A stretch of 63,816 bases of DNA from Flavobacteriaceae bacterium UBA5544 (lineage in GTDB: Bacteria > Bacteroidota > Bacteroidia > Flavobacteriales > Flavobacteriaceae), in the NCBI GenBank assembly GCA_002426755.1, contig DINI01000003.1, forward strand, positions 169,758 through 233,573, read 5' to 3'. This document shows, piece by piece, positions 34,279 through 42,549 of the stretch. Below the pieces are notes generated by a model. That model saw only the letters and a list, made by a program, of their open reading frames with translations. It searched no databases and had not been told where the DNA came from. The position numbers and the translations under genes were made by a program. How positions within the stretch are numbered: position 1 is the first letter of the stretch; each line of letters begins with the position of its first letter.

Positions 34279-34533
34279 CTTAACACATATTTATTCCAAC
34301 TATAAATTTAAGGGAGTCAAATGCTTATTAATCTCAATAACATATTGATAATCAGAACACAATAGGAGATCAACCCATTCATTATTTTAGTTAATTTTAT
34401 GTTATTGTTATATGTTTTGGCAATTTCTGTATGTATCTTTCGTTTATAAATTGATTAATAGTAAATAGCCATATCCCTGCAAACCCTCCTAACTAATTGG
34501 CGATTTTACATTTGTAACCTTAATTTTTTACAG
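34279..34533. other. Intergenic region
   Basis: No gene seen. The only recognisable site is TACATTTG at 34507-34514, a -7 box 20 bp before the next gene; no TTG is at the usual distance. Confidence 0.4.
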
Positions 34534-34893
34534 ATGCAAGCAATTAGCAAATATTCGAAATTCATACCTTACTTCTACTTTTTAGCGGTTATCATTTATT
34601 GGTTTACTGATGTCAACCGAAGAGTGGGTATTACTGCGTATCCAATTTTATTGTTCGGGATTCCGTTCTTGTGGCAATTGATAAAGCCTAATGAACAACT
34701 CAACTTTTCGTTGGGAATCATCTTTGTTTGTTTATCTTCTTATATGATTTTGGCATATCTGTCCGACATATTTCATATCGTTAACCTATCCTACGAAACC
34801 AAAAAGTTTCTCATTTTAGGAGGATTTTTCGTTATTGGAAATTTTGTGATGGCACTTTGGATGATTAGAAATAGTATCAAAAAGGTCTTCTAA
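34534..34893 (+). CDS. Small four-pass membrane protein, hypothetical
   Basis: 119 residues with four hydrophobic segments (about 10-23, 33-46, 55-75 and 86-108). Not recognised. A TACATTTG -7 box at 34507-34514 supports the start. It ends 34 bp before kdsA. A TATCTTTG box at 34900-34907 between them suggests that kdsA has its own promoter, so a shared operon is not certain. Confidence 0.6.
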   Translation: MQAISKYSKFIPYFYFLAVIIYWFTDVNRRVGITAYPILLFGIPFLWQLIKPNEQLNFSLGIIFVCLSSYMILAYLSDIFHIVNLSYETKKFLILGGFFVIGNFVMALWMIRNSIKKVF

Positions 34894-34927
34894 ATTGTCT
34901 ATCTTTGTGGCTTAAATTTTTAAGCTA

Positions 34928-35749
34928 ATGACTCTCAAAGACGTTCCAAAAATAAAACATCAAAACAGCAACAATTTCTTCCTCTTGGCAGGCCCTTGCG
35001 CCATAGAAGGAGAAGAAATGGCTTTACGAATTGCTGAAAAAGTGGTCGGTATTACCGACAAACTTCAAATACCTTATGTGTTTAAGGGAAGTTTCAAGAA
35101 AGCCAATCGCAGTCGTATTGACAGTTTTACAGGGATTGGCGATGAAAAAGCCTTGAAAATTCTTCAGAAAGTATCCCAAACTTTTGATATTCCAACGGTG
35201 ACTGACATTCATGAGATTTCGGATGCTGCAATGGCTGCTGAATATGTAGATGTGTTGCAGATTCCTGCTTTTTTGGTCAGACAGACCGATTTGGTGATTG
35301 CTGCCGCGGAAACCGGAAAGGTGGTCAATTTGAAAAAAGGGCAATTCATGAGCCCAGAAGCGATGAAACATGCGGTTCAAAAAGTGAAAGATGCAGGCAA
35401 CGAAAAAGCATGGATTACCGATAGAGGAACAATGTTCGGCTACCAAGATATGATTGTAGATTTTAGAGGGATTCCTACGATGCGCCAATATGCGCCAACC
35501 GTTTTGGATGTCACACATTCGTTGCAACAACCAAACCAAAGCTCTGGTGTGACCGGTGGACGCCCCGATATGATTGAAACTATCGCAAGAGCTGGTGTGG
35601 TCAACAATGTGGATGGACTATTTATCGAAACCCATTTTGACCCTGCAAATGCCAAAAGTGATGGCGCCAATATGCTGCATTTGGATTATTTGGAGAAATT
35701 AATGACGAATTTAGTGACGATTCGCAGAACCATCAACACTCTACAGTAA
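34928..35749 (+). CDS. kdsA: 3-deoxy-8-phosphooctulonate synthase
   Basis: 273 residues, the family's standard length. Motifs: FFLLAGPCAIEG, YVFKGSFKKANRSR, TDIHEISDAA, IPAFLVRQTDLV, NLKKGQFMSPE, WITDRGTMFGYQD and THFDPANAKSDGANML. It joins phosphoenolpyruvate and arabinose 5-phosphate to give KDO-8-phosphate for lipopolysaccharide inner core. Cytoplasmic. Metal-independent type is likely, because N replaces the metal-binding C in K-A-N-R. Confidence 0.97.
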   Translation: MTLKDVPKIKHQNSNNFFLLAGPCAIEGEEMALRIAEKVVGITDKLQIPYVFKGSFKKANRSRIDSFTGIGDEKALKILQKVSQTFDIPTVTDIHEISDAAMAAEYVDVLQIPAFLVRQTDLVIAAAETGKVVNLKKGQFMSPEAMKHAVQKVKDAGNEKAWITDRGTMFGYQDMIVDFRGIPTMRQYAPTVLDVTHSLQQPNQSSGVTGGRPDMIETIARAGVVNNVDGLFIETHFDPANAKSDGANMLHLDYLEKLMTNLVTIRRTINTLQ

Positions 35750-35802
35750 GTAGATTGCAACGGTCGTATTCAACTTCGATTTCAATTTCAATTTAAAATA
35801 GT

Positions 35803-36273
35803 ATGGTAGAGATAGACATTCGACAAGCAACATTAGAAGACATTCCATACATCACCTCCATTTTCAGGGATACCATTGTTCACATCAATTCAAGGGATTA
35901 TTCGGATAAACAAATCTCTGTTTGGTCGTCCGGTGCCAATGATGTCGATAAATGGGAAGAAAGAATTACCAACAATTATTTCATCGTTGCAGAAGTCAAA
36001 AATGTAATTGTCGGCTTTGCCTATTTAACCAAAGGGTATTATTTGGATGGATTGTTTGTACACAAGGACTACCAAAGAAGAACCATTGCCTCAAAATTAT
36101 TGCGGATTATAGAATCCCGAGTTTCCATCAATGGCTATGAGATAATAAAATCTGACGTAAGTATTACGGCACTGCCTTTTTTTGATTCCCATTTTTACGA
36201 AGTGGAAAAGAAACTGAAAAAATCAATCAAAGGTTTGGTGTTTGAGAATTACCTCGTCTATAAAGACCTGTAG
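35803..36273 (+). CDS. GNAT-family acetyltransferase
   Basis: 156 residues with a complete GNAT fold: IDIRQATLEDIPYITSIF at the N-terminus, VIVGFAYLTKGYYLDGLFVHKDYQRRTIASKLL (motif A, with the acetyl-CoA loop QRRTIA slightly changed from the Q/RxxGxG/A consensus) and a final ENYLVYKD strand. Probably acetylates a small molecule or protein N-terminus. Target unknown. Starts 54 bp after kdsA. Confidence 0.85.
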   Translation: MVEIDIRQATLEDIPYITSIFRDTIVHINSRDYSDKQISVWSSGANDVDKWEERITNNYFIVAEVKNVIVGFAYLTKGYYLDGLFVHKDYQRRTIASKLLRIIESRVSINGYEIIKSDVSITALPFFDSHFYEVEKKLKKSIKGLVFENYLVYKDL

Positions 36274-36636
36274 CTACTTCAAAAACGATTTGTTCTTATA
36301 AGACTCTACTTCTTTCAGGATGCGGATGAAAATTTTATCATCAATATCATCCAAACTTCTAAATCTTAAGGATTTGATGACCTTTCTTTTTTCACTTACC
36401 AAATAAACATCATACATCTTTGATAAATGTGCAGAATGCCAAAAGGCTACATCCACATAATCCTTACTTTGATTAAGGTAACAAATAGGCCGTGTGCCAA
36501 TATAGTAACAAGGAATTCGCCATTTATATTCCAAATGCGCTTCTGGTAAGGCATGCTCAATCAATAACTGTCCATGAAGCAATATGGATTTAAATGGTTC
36601 TGGTTGGTTGAATATGTACTCTTCGGCTGGTTTCAC
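36274..36636 (-). CDS. DUF1801-family protein
   Basis: 120 residues. Core YIFNQPEPFKSILLHGQLLIEHALPEAHLEYKWRIPCYYIGTRPICYLN, then DYVDVAFWHSAHL, the standard DUF1801 pattern of YdhG-like proteins. Function unknown. It is convergent with the GNAT gene, whose stop abuts its own. A second family member is at 13701. Confidence 0.85.
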   Translation of the reverse strand: MKPAEEYIFNQPEPFKSILLHGQLLIEHALPEAHLEYKWRIPCYYIGTRPICYLNQSKDYVDVAFWHSAHLSKMYDVYLVSEKRKVIKSLRFRSLDDIDDKIFIRILKEVESYKNKSFLK

Positions 36637-36671
36637 AATTTAAAAATTGATTTATCTGATGACTATGTTAT

Positions 36672-36703
36672 GGTTTCTCGACTACACTCAAAGTGAAGAG
36701 AAC
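36672..36703. repeat. REP-like palindrome, short variant
   Basis: GGTTTCTCGACTACACTC then AAAGTGAAGAGAACC: arms GGTTTCTC and GAGAACC pair with one bulge. Its edges resemble those of the 5366 and 8176 units. It is followed by a TACTCTC word-repeat tract to about 36740. Confidence 0.55.
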
Positions 36704-36797
36704 CAACCCCTACTCTCTTATCTCTACTCTCTACTCTCAATTCTCCAAATCCAAATTTAACAAACTTTTGTCTTGCATGATTCAAAATTAAAATTAA

Positions 36798-36818
36798 CTT
36801 TGTATTTCAAAGTACTTT
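36798..36818 (+). promoter_or_regulatory. Predicted operator 1 of the winged-helix regulator
   Basis: CTTTGTATTTCAAAG (36798-36812) followed by TACTTT. Its 5' arm overlaps the -7 box TAACTTTG (36795-36802). The core is the exact reverse complement of operator 2 at 38602-38616. It lies 3 bp before the ATG of 36822. Confidence 0.6.
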
Positions 36819-36821
36819 TAT

Positions 36822-37430
36822 ATGGAGCCAAAAGATTATCTAAAAGACATCAGCGAAATCAAAAATATGATGAATAAATCCTCAAGATTCATCTCTTTGA
36901 GCGGTTTGTCTGGAGTCCTTGCAGGAATTTATGCCTTGATTGGCGCAGCAATTGCCTATTGGTTGGTAGCAATTTCCGGTCGGGACTATCTCATCTTGGA
37001 TGGAAAAATATTTCGATTGATTCTTTTGGATTTATTTTTAGTGGCGCTTTTTAGTATTGTTACTGGAATTATTTTGACCACAAAAAAAGCCAAGAAAAAT
37101 GGTTCTAAAATTTGGGACAGCTCGTCGCGACGACTCGTTTACAATTTTTTGATTCCGTTAGTGGTCGGAGGCATCTATATCCTGATTATTTTGGGTCAAC
37201 AAAAATATGGTCAAACCGGTGGGCTCATGCTCATCTTTTATGGATTGGCGCTCATCAACGCCTCCAAATATAGTCTTGGAGATATTCGATATCTCGGGTT
37301 TATTGAGATTGTGTTGGGTTTGACAGCAACGCTTTTGCCAGGTTTCGGATTTTGGCTATGGGTGTTGGGATTTGGAGTGATGCATATCATTTACGGAACA
37401 TGGATGCATTTTAAATATGATAAAAACTAG
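36822..37430 (+). CDS. Multi-pass membrane protein of the winged-helix regulon, hypothetical
   Basis: 202 residues: a short cytoplasmic helix (MEPKDYLKDISEIKNMMNKSSRF), then about five hydrophobic segments with glycine-rich packing (LSGVLAGIYALIGAAIAYW; LPGFGFWLWVLGFGVMHIIYG). No family recognised. The gene directly follows operator 1 and precedes the regulator by about 45 bp; membrane-protein/HTH_34 pairs of this sort are common in Flavobacteriaceae. It may sense a membrane state. Confidence 0.65.
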   Translation: MEPKDYLKDISEIKNMMNKSSRFISLSGLSGVLAGIYALIGAAIAYWLVAISGRDYLILDGKIFRLILLDLFLVALFSIVTGIILTTKKAKKNGSKIWDSSSRRLVYNFLIPLVVGGIYILIILGQQKYGQTGGLMLIFYGLALINASKYSLGDIRYLGFIEIVLGLTATLLPGFGFWLWVLGFGVMHIIYGTWMHFKYDKN

Positions 37431-37475
37431 TTGGCAGCTATCAGTCACAGTACACAGAAAATTTAAAACAATCCA

Positions 37476-37769
37476 TTGGGAATCATAAATAACATAAACA
37501 AGGTTTTTGACCACAGAATCAGATTGGGCATCATGTCTATTTTGATGGTGAACGAGTATGCCGATTTCAATACCTTAAAAGAATTGTTGGAGGTCACCGA
37601 TGGCAATTTGGCAAGCCATACAAAAGCCTTGGAGCAAGCCGAATATATTACCGTTGAAAAACAATTTATAGGACGAAAACCAAACACACGATACAGTACC
37701 ACAAAATTAGGGGAAGCCGAATTTAGAAAACATATTGACGCCCTTGAAAAATTAATAAATCCAGATTAA
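37476..37769 (+). CDS. Winged-helix transcriptional regulator (HTH_34 type)
   Basis: 97 residues; the start codon appears to be TTG (37476), as no ATG precedes the conserved INNINKVFDHRIRLGIMSILMVNEY. The helix-turn-helix (DFNTLKELLEVTDGNLASHTKALEQAEYI) and wing (VEKQFIGRKPNTRYSTTKLG) match the small MarR/ArsR-like PF13601 group. No sensor domain is present, so it probably binds DNA as a dimer and may respond through a partner membrane protein. The two palindromes flanking the cluster are its likely targets. Confidence 0.8.
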   Translation: MGIINNINKVFDHRIRLGIMSILMVNEYADFNTLKELLEVTDGNLASHTKALEQAEYITVEKQFIGRKPNTRYSTTKLGEAEFRKHIDALEKLINPD

Positions 37770-37798
37770 GAGGTTCAATTCAATTTAAAAATAAAACA

Positions 37799-38557
37799 AT
37801 GAATTATTTTGTAGATAAAAACTCAATCGTACGCGAAATTTGGGGTAAGAGTGATACCATTCTCCTCATTTTTGCCGGAGCTTCGGCAGAGTTCGCGCTG
37901 AACAAAGCAGTGGATTGGCTTTACTTTACTGGCAAACTCCCAAAAGACCCTCTGGGACGATTATTTTCTACGGTCACCTACGCTAGAAGGATTGTTTTTG
38001 CTGAAAAACAAGCCGCATTTCAAGCCATTGATACTATCAATTCCATACATGCATCGGTGGAGGCAAATAGAGGAAAACGTATTCCGGAATGGGCTTACAA
38101 AGATGTATTGTTTATGCTGATTGACTATTCAATTCGTTCATATGAAGTTTTGGAAAGACCATTAAGAAGGAACGAAAAACAAGAAGTCTTAAATGTCTTT
38201 TACGAAGTTGGCACTAGAATGCACTTGAAGAAGCTTCCAAAAACCTATCAAGAATTTGAAACCATGCGACAGGCCCATTTGGATGAAAATCTAAAGAATG
38301 GCGAATTTACCAAAGACCTTTACAAACAATACCGCGCCCATCTTGGCTTAGTAAGATATCGACTGCTTATAGAATCCCAAATATTGCTGGTTCCTGCAAC
38401 TGTCAATCATTTTTTAAATTTCAGAAAAACATCTCTGTTAACACCGCTGGTTTCTCTTTATAAATTCAGCAGAAATTTCCATTTGGACAATCTACTGAAA
38501 GCATTGTTGCTACCATCGGAATATAAAAAAGAGATTAAAGCTTTAAATCATACTTAA
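37799..38557 (+). CDS. MpaB/DUF2236-like oxygenase-family protein
   Basis: 252 residues. Pattern of the MpaB/rubber-oxygenase catalytic domain: DPLGRLFSTVTYARRIVF, INSIHASVEANRGKRIP, YKDVLFMLIDYSIRSYEVLERPLRRNEKQEV and RYRLLIESQILLVPATV. These proteins are heme- or metal-dependent and membrane-associated in other systems; ligands cannot be assigned here with confidence. It starts 29 bp after the regulator and is probably cotranscribed. Confidence 0.7.
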   Translation: MNYFVDKNSIVREIWGKSDTILLIFAGASAEFALNKAVDWLYFTGKLPKDPLGRLFSTVTYARRIVFAEKQAAFQAIDTINSIHASVEANRGKRIPEWAYKDVLFMLIDYSIRSYEVLERPLRRNEKQEVLNVFYEVGTRMHLKKLPKTYQEFETMRQAHLDENLKNGEFTKDLYKQYRAHLGLVRYRLLIESQILLVPATVNHFLNFRKTSLLTPLVSLYKFSRNFHLDNLLKALLLPSEYKKEIKALNHT

Positions 38558-38601
38558 AAAAGAACCTCAAGAAATGACAAACAAATTTTTTTATCAATCA
38601 A

Positions 38602-38622
38602 CTTTGAAATACAAAGTACTTT
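38602..38622 (+). promoter_or_regulatory. Predicted operator 2 of the winged-helix regulator
   Basis: CTTTGAAATACAAAG (38602-38616) followed by TACTTT; the core is the exact reverse complement of operator 1. It lies 12 bp before the ATG of 38635 and overlaps CAACTTTG, a near match to the -7 box. Confidence 0.6.
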
Positions 38623-38634
38623 AAATCAATAATC

Positions 38635-40044
38635 ATGAAAATCATCACCACACTTATCGCAGCCATGTTGTTTAGCACCTTATTCTACAATCAGAATATT
38701 GGTTTGAACCTTACCCTTTTTAGCCTTCTTACAATTATAGTTCTCGGCATTTCCAACTTTGAGAAATTAAAATTGAGGAACACCATGATTCTGATGTCAC
38801 TTTATGTCCTCACTGCAGCATTCGTATTTATCAATCATTCGGCATTGTCCATCATTGCCAATTGTGCGGTGTTTTTTAGTTTGGTTGGTTCCTTTTCCGA
38901 ATCCAAATCCTCCATGTATGTGAAATGGCTGAATGGCATCTACTCCAGTATTGCCGGCATGTTTCACAGAAATTTTGAAGCCGATACTGAAACAAAAAAA
39001 GTGGCTTGGCATCAAAACATTGATGTGCTGCATACTGTAAAAATCATTGTAATACCGTTGATTGTGGTGATAGTTTTTGCGGTGCTTTATAAAAACGGAA
39101 ACCCAATCTTTGAATCGATTATTGAAGCCATCAATTTTGATTTTATCAATGTTCAATGGGTGCTGTTTTGTGTTCTAGGTTATTATTTGTTTAGCAATAT
39201 TGTTATTCCTGTCAAGGTTCAACCTGCGACGGACACCGACCTCGCCAAAGGAAATGAATTGTTTTCTAAAGAACCTCTTGACATTCCAACACTTAAAAAG
39301 GAGAAACAATTGGGCACCATTTTGTTGGGATTACTCAATGCACTCATTGTATTGTATATCATTTCGGACATTGCATTTCTTATGTCTAATAATAATTTTG
39401 CGGCGTCTGTCTTGTCTAATCAAGTGCACAACGGCATCAACGCGCTGATTGCCTCCATCATTTTTGCCATTATCATCATTCTTTATTTTTTTAGGGGAAA
39501 TCTCAACTTTTTTGAGGGCAATAAAACCCTTAAGAATCTGTCCTATATCTGGATTTTCCTCAACGCATTTTTGGTGGTCCTCATCATCATTAAGAATGCC
39601 CAATATATCGATTCATTTGGGTTGACCTATAAAAGAATCGGAGTATACATCTATCTTTTTATGACGATGGCGGGGCTTATCACCACCTTTTTTAAAGTGT
39701 TCAAAATACAAAATCTTTGGTTTCTCTTTCGAAAAAATGTCAGCATTGCTTTTTTTCTATTGGTGACTTGCGGCCTTGTCAATTGGGATTATCTTATTAC
39801 CGATTACAATATAACATATGCCGATTCCATAGACATCAACTATCTCATTGACCTATCGGACAACAATGCCATCATTCTCCATGAAAAAAAGGATAGAATG
39901 GCGCTAAAACCTAACCAATCGGAACGAATTAATGTCAAATACAACAATTATTTAACGGATTTAAGAACTGCCAATTGGCAAGAATTGAGCTATGATAATT
40001 TAAAAATAACGGAAGAAAACACCGACTATGAATATACCAGGTAA
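38635..40044 (+). CDS. DUF4173/DUF4153-like polytopic membrane protein
   Basis: 469 residues, about 12 hydrophobic segments over residues 1-390, then a soluble tail (about 390-469) that is not hydrophobic. The segment VLYKNGNPIFESIIEAINFDFINVQW and the later LNFFEGNKTLKNLSYIWIFLNAFLVV and TYKRIGVYIYLFMTMAGL match DUF4173-type proteins. Function unknown. Its stop overlaps the next gene by 17 bp. Confidence 0.7.
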   Translation: MKIITTLIAAMLFSTLFYNQNIGLNLTLFSLLTIIVLGISNFEKLKLRNTMILMSLYVLTAAFVFINHSALSIIANCAVFFSLVGSFSESKSSMYVKWLNGIYSSIAGMFHRNFEADTETKKVAWHQNIDVLHTVKIIVIPLIVVIVFAVLYKNGNPIFESIIEAINFDFINVQWVLFCVLGYYLFSNIVIPVKVQPATDTDLAKGNELFSKEPLDIPTLKKEKQLGTILLGLLNALIVLYIISDIAFLMSNNNFAASVLSNQVHNGINALIASIIFAIIIILYFFRGNLNFFEGNKTLKNLSYIWIFLNAFLVVLIIIKNAQYIDSFGLTYKRIGVYIYLFMTMAGLITTFFKVFKIQNLWFLFRKNVSIAFFLLVTCGLVNWDYLITDYNITYADSIDINYLIDLSDNNAIILHEKKDRMALKPNQSERINVKYNNYLTDLRTANWQELSYDNLKITEENTDYEYTR

Positions 40045-40402
40045 CATCGCGAAATCATCGCTGTTGGCAACGCTCATTTTTTGGGGCATTGGACTGACCG
40101 AAGGCGCAGAATTGTTTGCCATCGCCCTTATGTTTATCAGTTACATCCCAATATTTTTGTCCTGTAGCTTGGTGATTCTGGCGACCATCTGTCCATTCTT
40201 TTGGCTAGCGGAAACTGAAAAATTTAATAATAAGCAAGTATTCCGAATGTATTTTCCTTACTACGCCATCATTTGTTTTGCCATTTGCATGTATGGAATT
40301 TTCAGCAATACTAGGGAAATGTTTTCAATTGGCTTTTTTGTAGCTGTTTTTATCACCACCATGCAATCCTGGATTTGGTTTGCCAAAGAAACATCAGCAT
40401 GA
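40028..40402 (+). CDS. Small four-pass membrane protein, hypothetical
   Basis: 124 residues, four hydrophobic segments (about 11-28, 30-57, 76-91 and 98-116). Not recognised. It overlaps the DUF4173 gene at its start and the Coq4-like gene at its stop (ATGA, 40399-40402), so the three are translationally coupled. Confidence 0.65.
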   Translation: MNIPGNIAKSSLLATLIFWGIGLTEGAELFAIALMFISYIPIFLSCSLVILATICPFFWLAETEKFNNKQVFRMYFPYYAIICFAICMYGIFSNTREMFSIGFFVAVFITTMQSWIWFAKETSA

Positions 40403-40890
40403 AAAAGTTAAGGAAACAACTCATAGAATGGCTCTTTGACAAGTCTCAAAAAGTCTATACCCAAATGTTCAAAAACCATGAACCTTGGGGTGTGTATCGA
40501 GCAGAGCTTCTCACCTATCCTGACGATTCGCTGGGTAAACATCTGGGTTTGTTTTTGGAGAAAAACGGGTTTGAACTCATTGCCAAAGTGGAACGTCACG
40601 ATGCCTATCACACATTGACCGGCTATGGAACGAATGTAGAGGACGAAATCGCCTTGCAATGCCTTTGCTTTGGCAACGGAAAAAGAAGTCCGTATTTATA
40701 TGGTGCGATGATTTTGGGCGTTATCATTTTACCGGATTATTTGGAGTATTATTACAAATCCTATTGTATCGGTAAAAATGCACATCCCTTCCATCAATTT
40801 GATTATAAAAAATTATTGAAAGTGAACATCCATGAGTTCAGAAAAGCTATTTTTTCCAAATCCCAAATCCATCAACTTATAAAAGTTTAA
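40399..40890 (+). CDS. Coq4-like protein with intact HDxxH-x11-E motif
   Basis: 163 residues from ATG 40399; an in-frame ATG at 40375 would extend it into the upstream gene and is rejected. The Coq4 zinc-site signature is complete: H67-D68-A69-Y70-H71, then 11 residues, E83, in the context DAYHTLTGYGTNVEDEIAL. The C-terminal helix HPFHQFDYKKLLKVNIHEFRKA also fits. Coq4 organises ubiquinone biosynthesis in eukaryotes and is proposed to act on the ring. Flavobacteriaceae normally use menaquinone, so its role here is unclear and may be different. Confidence 0.75.
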   Translation: MKKLRKQLIEWLFDKSQKVYTQMFKNHEPWGVYRAELLTYPDDSLGKHLGLFLEKNGFELIAKVERHDAYHTLTGYGTNVEDEIALQCLCFGNGKRSPYLYGAMILGVIILPDYLEYYYKSYCIGKNAHPFHQFDYKKLLKVNIHEFRKAIFSKSQIHQLIKV

Positions 40891-40891
40891 T

Positions 40892-41521
40892 ATGAAGTAC
40901 TTAAAAGCCATCGCCTTACTCCTTGTGTTTCTTACCATCTCTATGATCCTAACGAGTCTTTGGATAGATTTCAAAGCCAGAGGAAAAACCTATGATAGCG
41001 TGGAACAGATTCCAAAAAACAAAGTCGGATTGGTTCTGGGCACAATCAAATCACTCGGCAATGGTCAGACCAATCTGTATTACACCTACCGAATCAATGC
41101 AGCGGTGGCACTGTTTGAAGCAGGTAAAATTGAGTTCATCCTCATCAGTGGCGACAATGGAAGCACAGAGTATGATGAACCTTCCGAGTTTAAGAACGAC
41201 CTCATCAAAAAAGGCATTCCCGAAGAGCGCATCTTTCTGGACTATGCAGGTTTTAGAACCTTGGATTCCGTGGTGCGCGCCAAAGAAATTTTTGGTCAAA
41301 ATTCCATTACCATCATTTCACAGCAATTTCATAACGAACGTGCCATTTACCTTGCCCAAAATTATGGCATCAACGCCGTTGCCTATAACGCCAAAGATGT
41401 CAACTCCCATTATGGATTGAAAACACGTCTGCGGGAATATCTGGCAAGGGCCAATGCGTCTTTGGATGTCGTGTTTGATACGGAACCAAAATTTCTTGGT
41501 GATAAAATTGAAATCAAATGA
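40892..41521 (+). CDS. sanA: SanA/YdcF-like (DUF218) envelope protein
   Basis: 209 residues. An N-terminal hydrophobic anchor (about 5-25), then the DUF218 core: VGLVLGTIKSLGNGQTNLYYTYRINAAVAL, ILISGDNGSTEYDEPSEFKNDLIKKGIPEERIFLDYAGFRTLDSVVRAKEIF and ISQQFHNERAIYLAQNYGINAVAYNA. SanA-like proteins influence envelope permeability and vancomycin exclusion in E. coli. Likely faces the periplasm. Overlaps the next gene by 4 bp. Confidence 0.85.
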   Translation: MKYLKAIALLLVFLTISMILTSLWIDFKARGKTYDSVEQIPKNKVGLVLGTIKSLGNGQTNLYYTYRINAAVALFEAGKIEFILISGDNGSTEYDEPSEFKNDLIKKGIPEERIFLDYAGFRTLDSVVRAKEIFGQNSITIISQQFHNERAIYLAQNYGINAVAYNAKDVNSHYGLKTRLREYLARANASLDVVFDTEPKFLGDKIEIK

Positions 41522-41901
41522 AACTATCATTCAACACATATTACTTCGTGGCGTTCATCATTCTGCTCCTTACAGAAATTCTGATTGCCAAGTTCCTAAC
41601 CACAGGATTCATCAGACATACGGTGGGCGATTTTCTTGTAGTGATTCTCATGTATTGCTTTTTCAAAAGCGTTCTGACAGCAAAACCATTGCACGTCGCT
41701 TTGGGTCTGTTGGCATTCTCATTTCTGATTGAATTTTTACAACTGTTTCAGTTCCTAAAGCTTTTGAACCTGGAACACAATCGCATGGCAACCCTTATCT
41801 TGGGAAGCACCTTTCATGTCTCCGATTTGGTGGCTTACACCCTCGGAATCCTTTTTATCTTAATGATTGAATTTATTTATAAACACTATGGAAAGTCTTA
41901 A
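41518..41901 (+). CDS. DUF2809-family membrane protein
   Basis: 127 residues, four hydrophobic segments. Typical DUF2809 features: FIRHTVGDFLVVILMYCFF with the conserved GDFL, then FSFLIEFLQLFQF and GSTFHVSDLVAYTLGI. Function unknown. ATGA overlap with the sanA-like gene and 14-bp overlap with the next gene. Confidence 0.85.
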   Translation: MKLSFNTYYFVAFIILLLTEILIAKFLTTGFIRHTVGDFLVVILMYCFFKSVLTAKPLHVALGLLAFSFLIEFLQLFQFLKLLNLEHNRMATLILGSTFHVSDLVAYTLGILFILMIEFIYKHYGKS

Positions 41902-42547
41902 ATCTATTGTTATCTCCCGTTTTAAAATCCTGTCGATGTTGGTGGTGTCCATGACCTTGAGTATGGTACTGCTGATGGTTCGTATGAAGCTCAACCAATC
42001 CTTTTTCTTTTTGTTTCTGGTTTGGAATTTATTTTTGGCGATTATTCCCTTTGCCATCACCACGTATTTGAAAAGCAAGGAACATCATCATAAATGGGTT
42101 TTGCTATTATGGTTTGGCGTTTGGTTGTTATTCCTCCCGAATGCTCCTTATATTGTGACGGACTTGTTGCATTTAAGAGGCAGTGAGCTTTATTTGATGT
42201 GGTTGGATGTGCTCGTGGTCATCTCATTCGCCTTTAACGGATTGCTTTTGTTCTTTTTCTCGTTAATGGACATGGAAGCCATTCTAAAACCTCTAATGAC
42301 CGATAAAAAACGGTCGGTTCTCATCACACTCGTGTTATTCCTAACAGGTTTCGGGATGTATTTGGGGCGGTTTCTTCGCTATAATTCTTGGGAAATCATC
42401 CAGAATCCTTTCCAATTGTTGGACGACATCTTGGATATTGCCATTCACCCAACCTCACATATGCAGGCATGGGTGTTTACAATAACCTTTGGAGCGTTTT
42501 TGAGTGTTGGGTTTTGGACACTTAAAACCTTTCGAAAGGAAGACTAG
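41888..42547 (+). CDS. DUF1361-family membrane protein
   Basis: 219 residues from ATG 41888, overlapping the DUF2809 stop; the longer frame from TTG 41867 is less likely. About seven hydrophobic segments, with WLLFLPNAPYIVTDLLHL as the family hallmark and GMYLGRFLRYNSWEI later. Function unknown. The last gene of the 38635-42547 operon; it is convergent with the dehydrogenase gene 2 bp away. Confidence 0.85.
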   Translation: MESLKSIVISRFKILSMLVVSMTLSMVLLMVRMKLNQSFFFLFLVWNLFLAIIPFAITTYLKSKEHHHKWVLLLWFGVWLLFLPNAPYIVTDLLHLRGSELYLMWLDVLVVISFAFNGLLLFFFSLMDMEAILKPLMTDKKRSVLITLVLFLTGFGMYLGRFLRYNSWEIIQNPFQLLDDILDIAIHPTSHMQAWVFTITFGAFLSVGFWTLKTFRKED

Positions 42548-42549
42548 GC

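Noticed and set aside
40375..40398. Upstream ATG for the Coq4-like gene
   Set aside because: It overlaps the preceding gene by 28 bp in another frame, while the second ATG gives a clean ATGA coupling.
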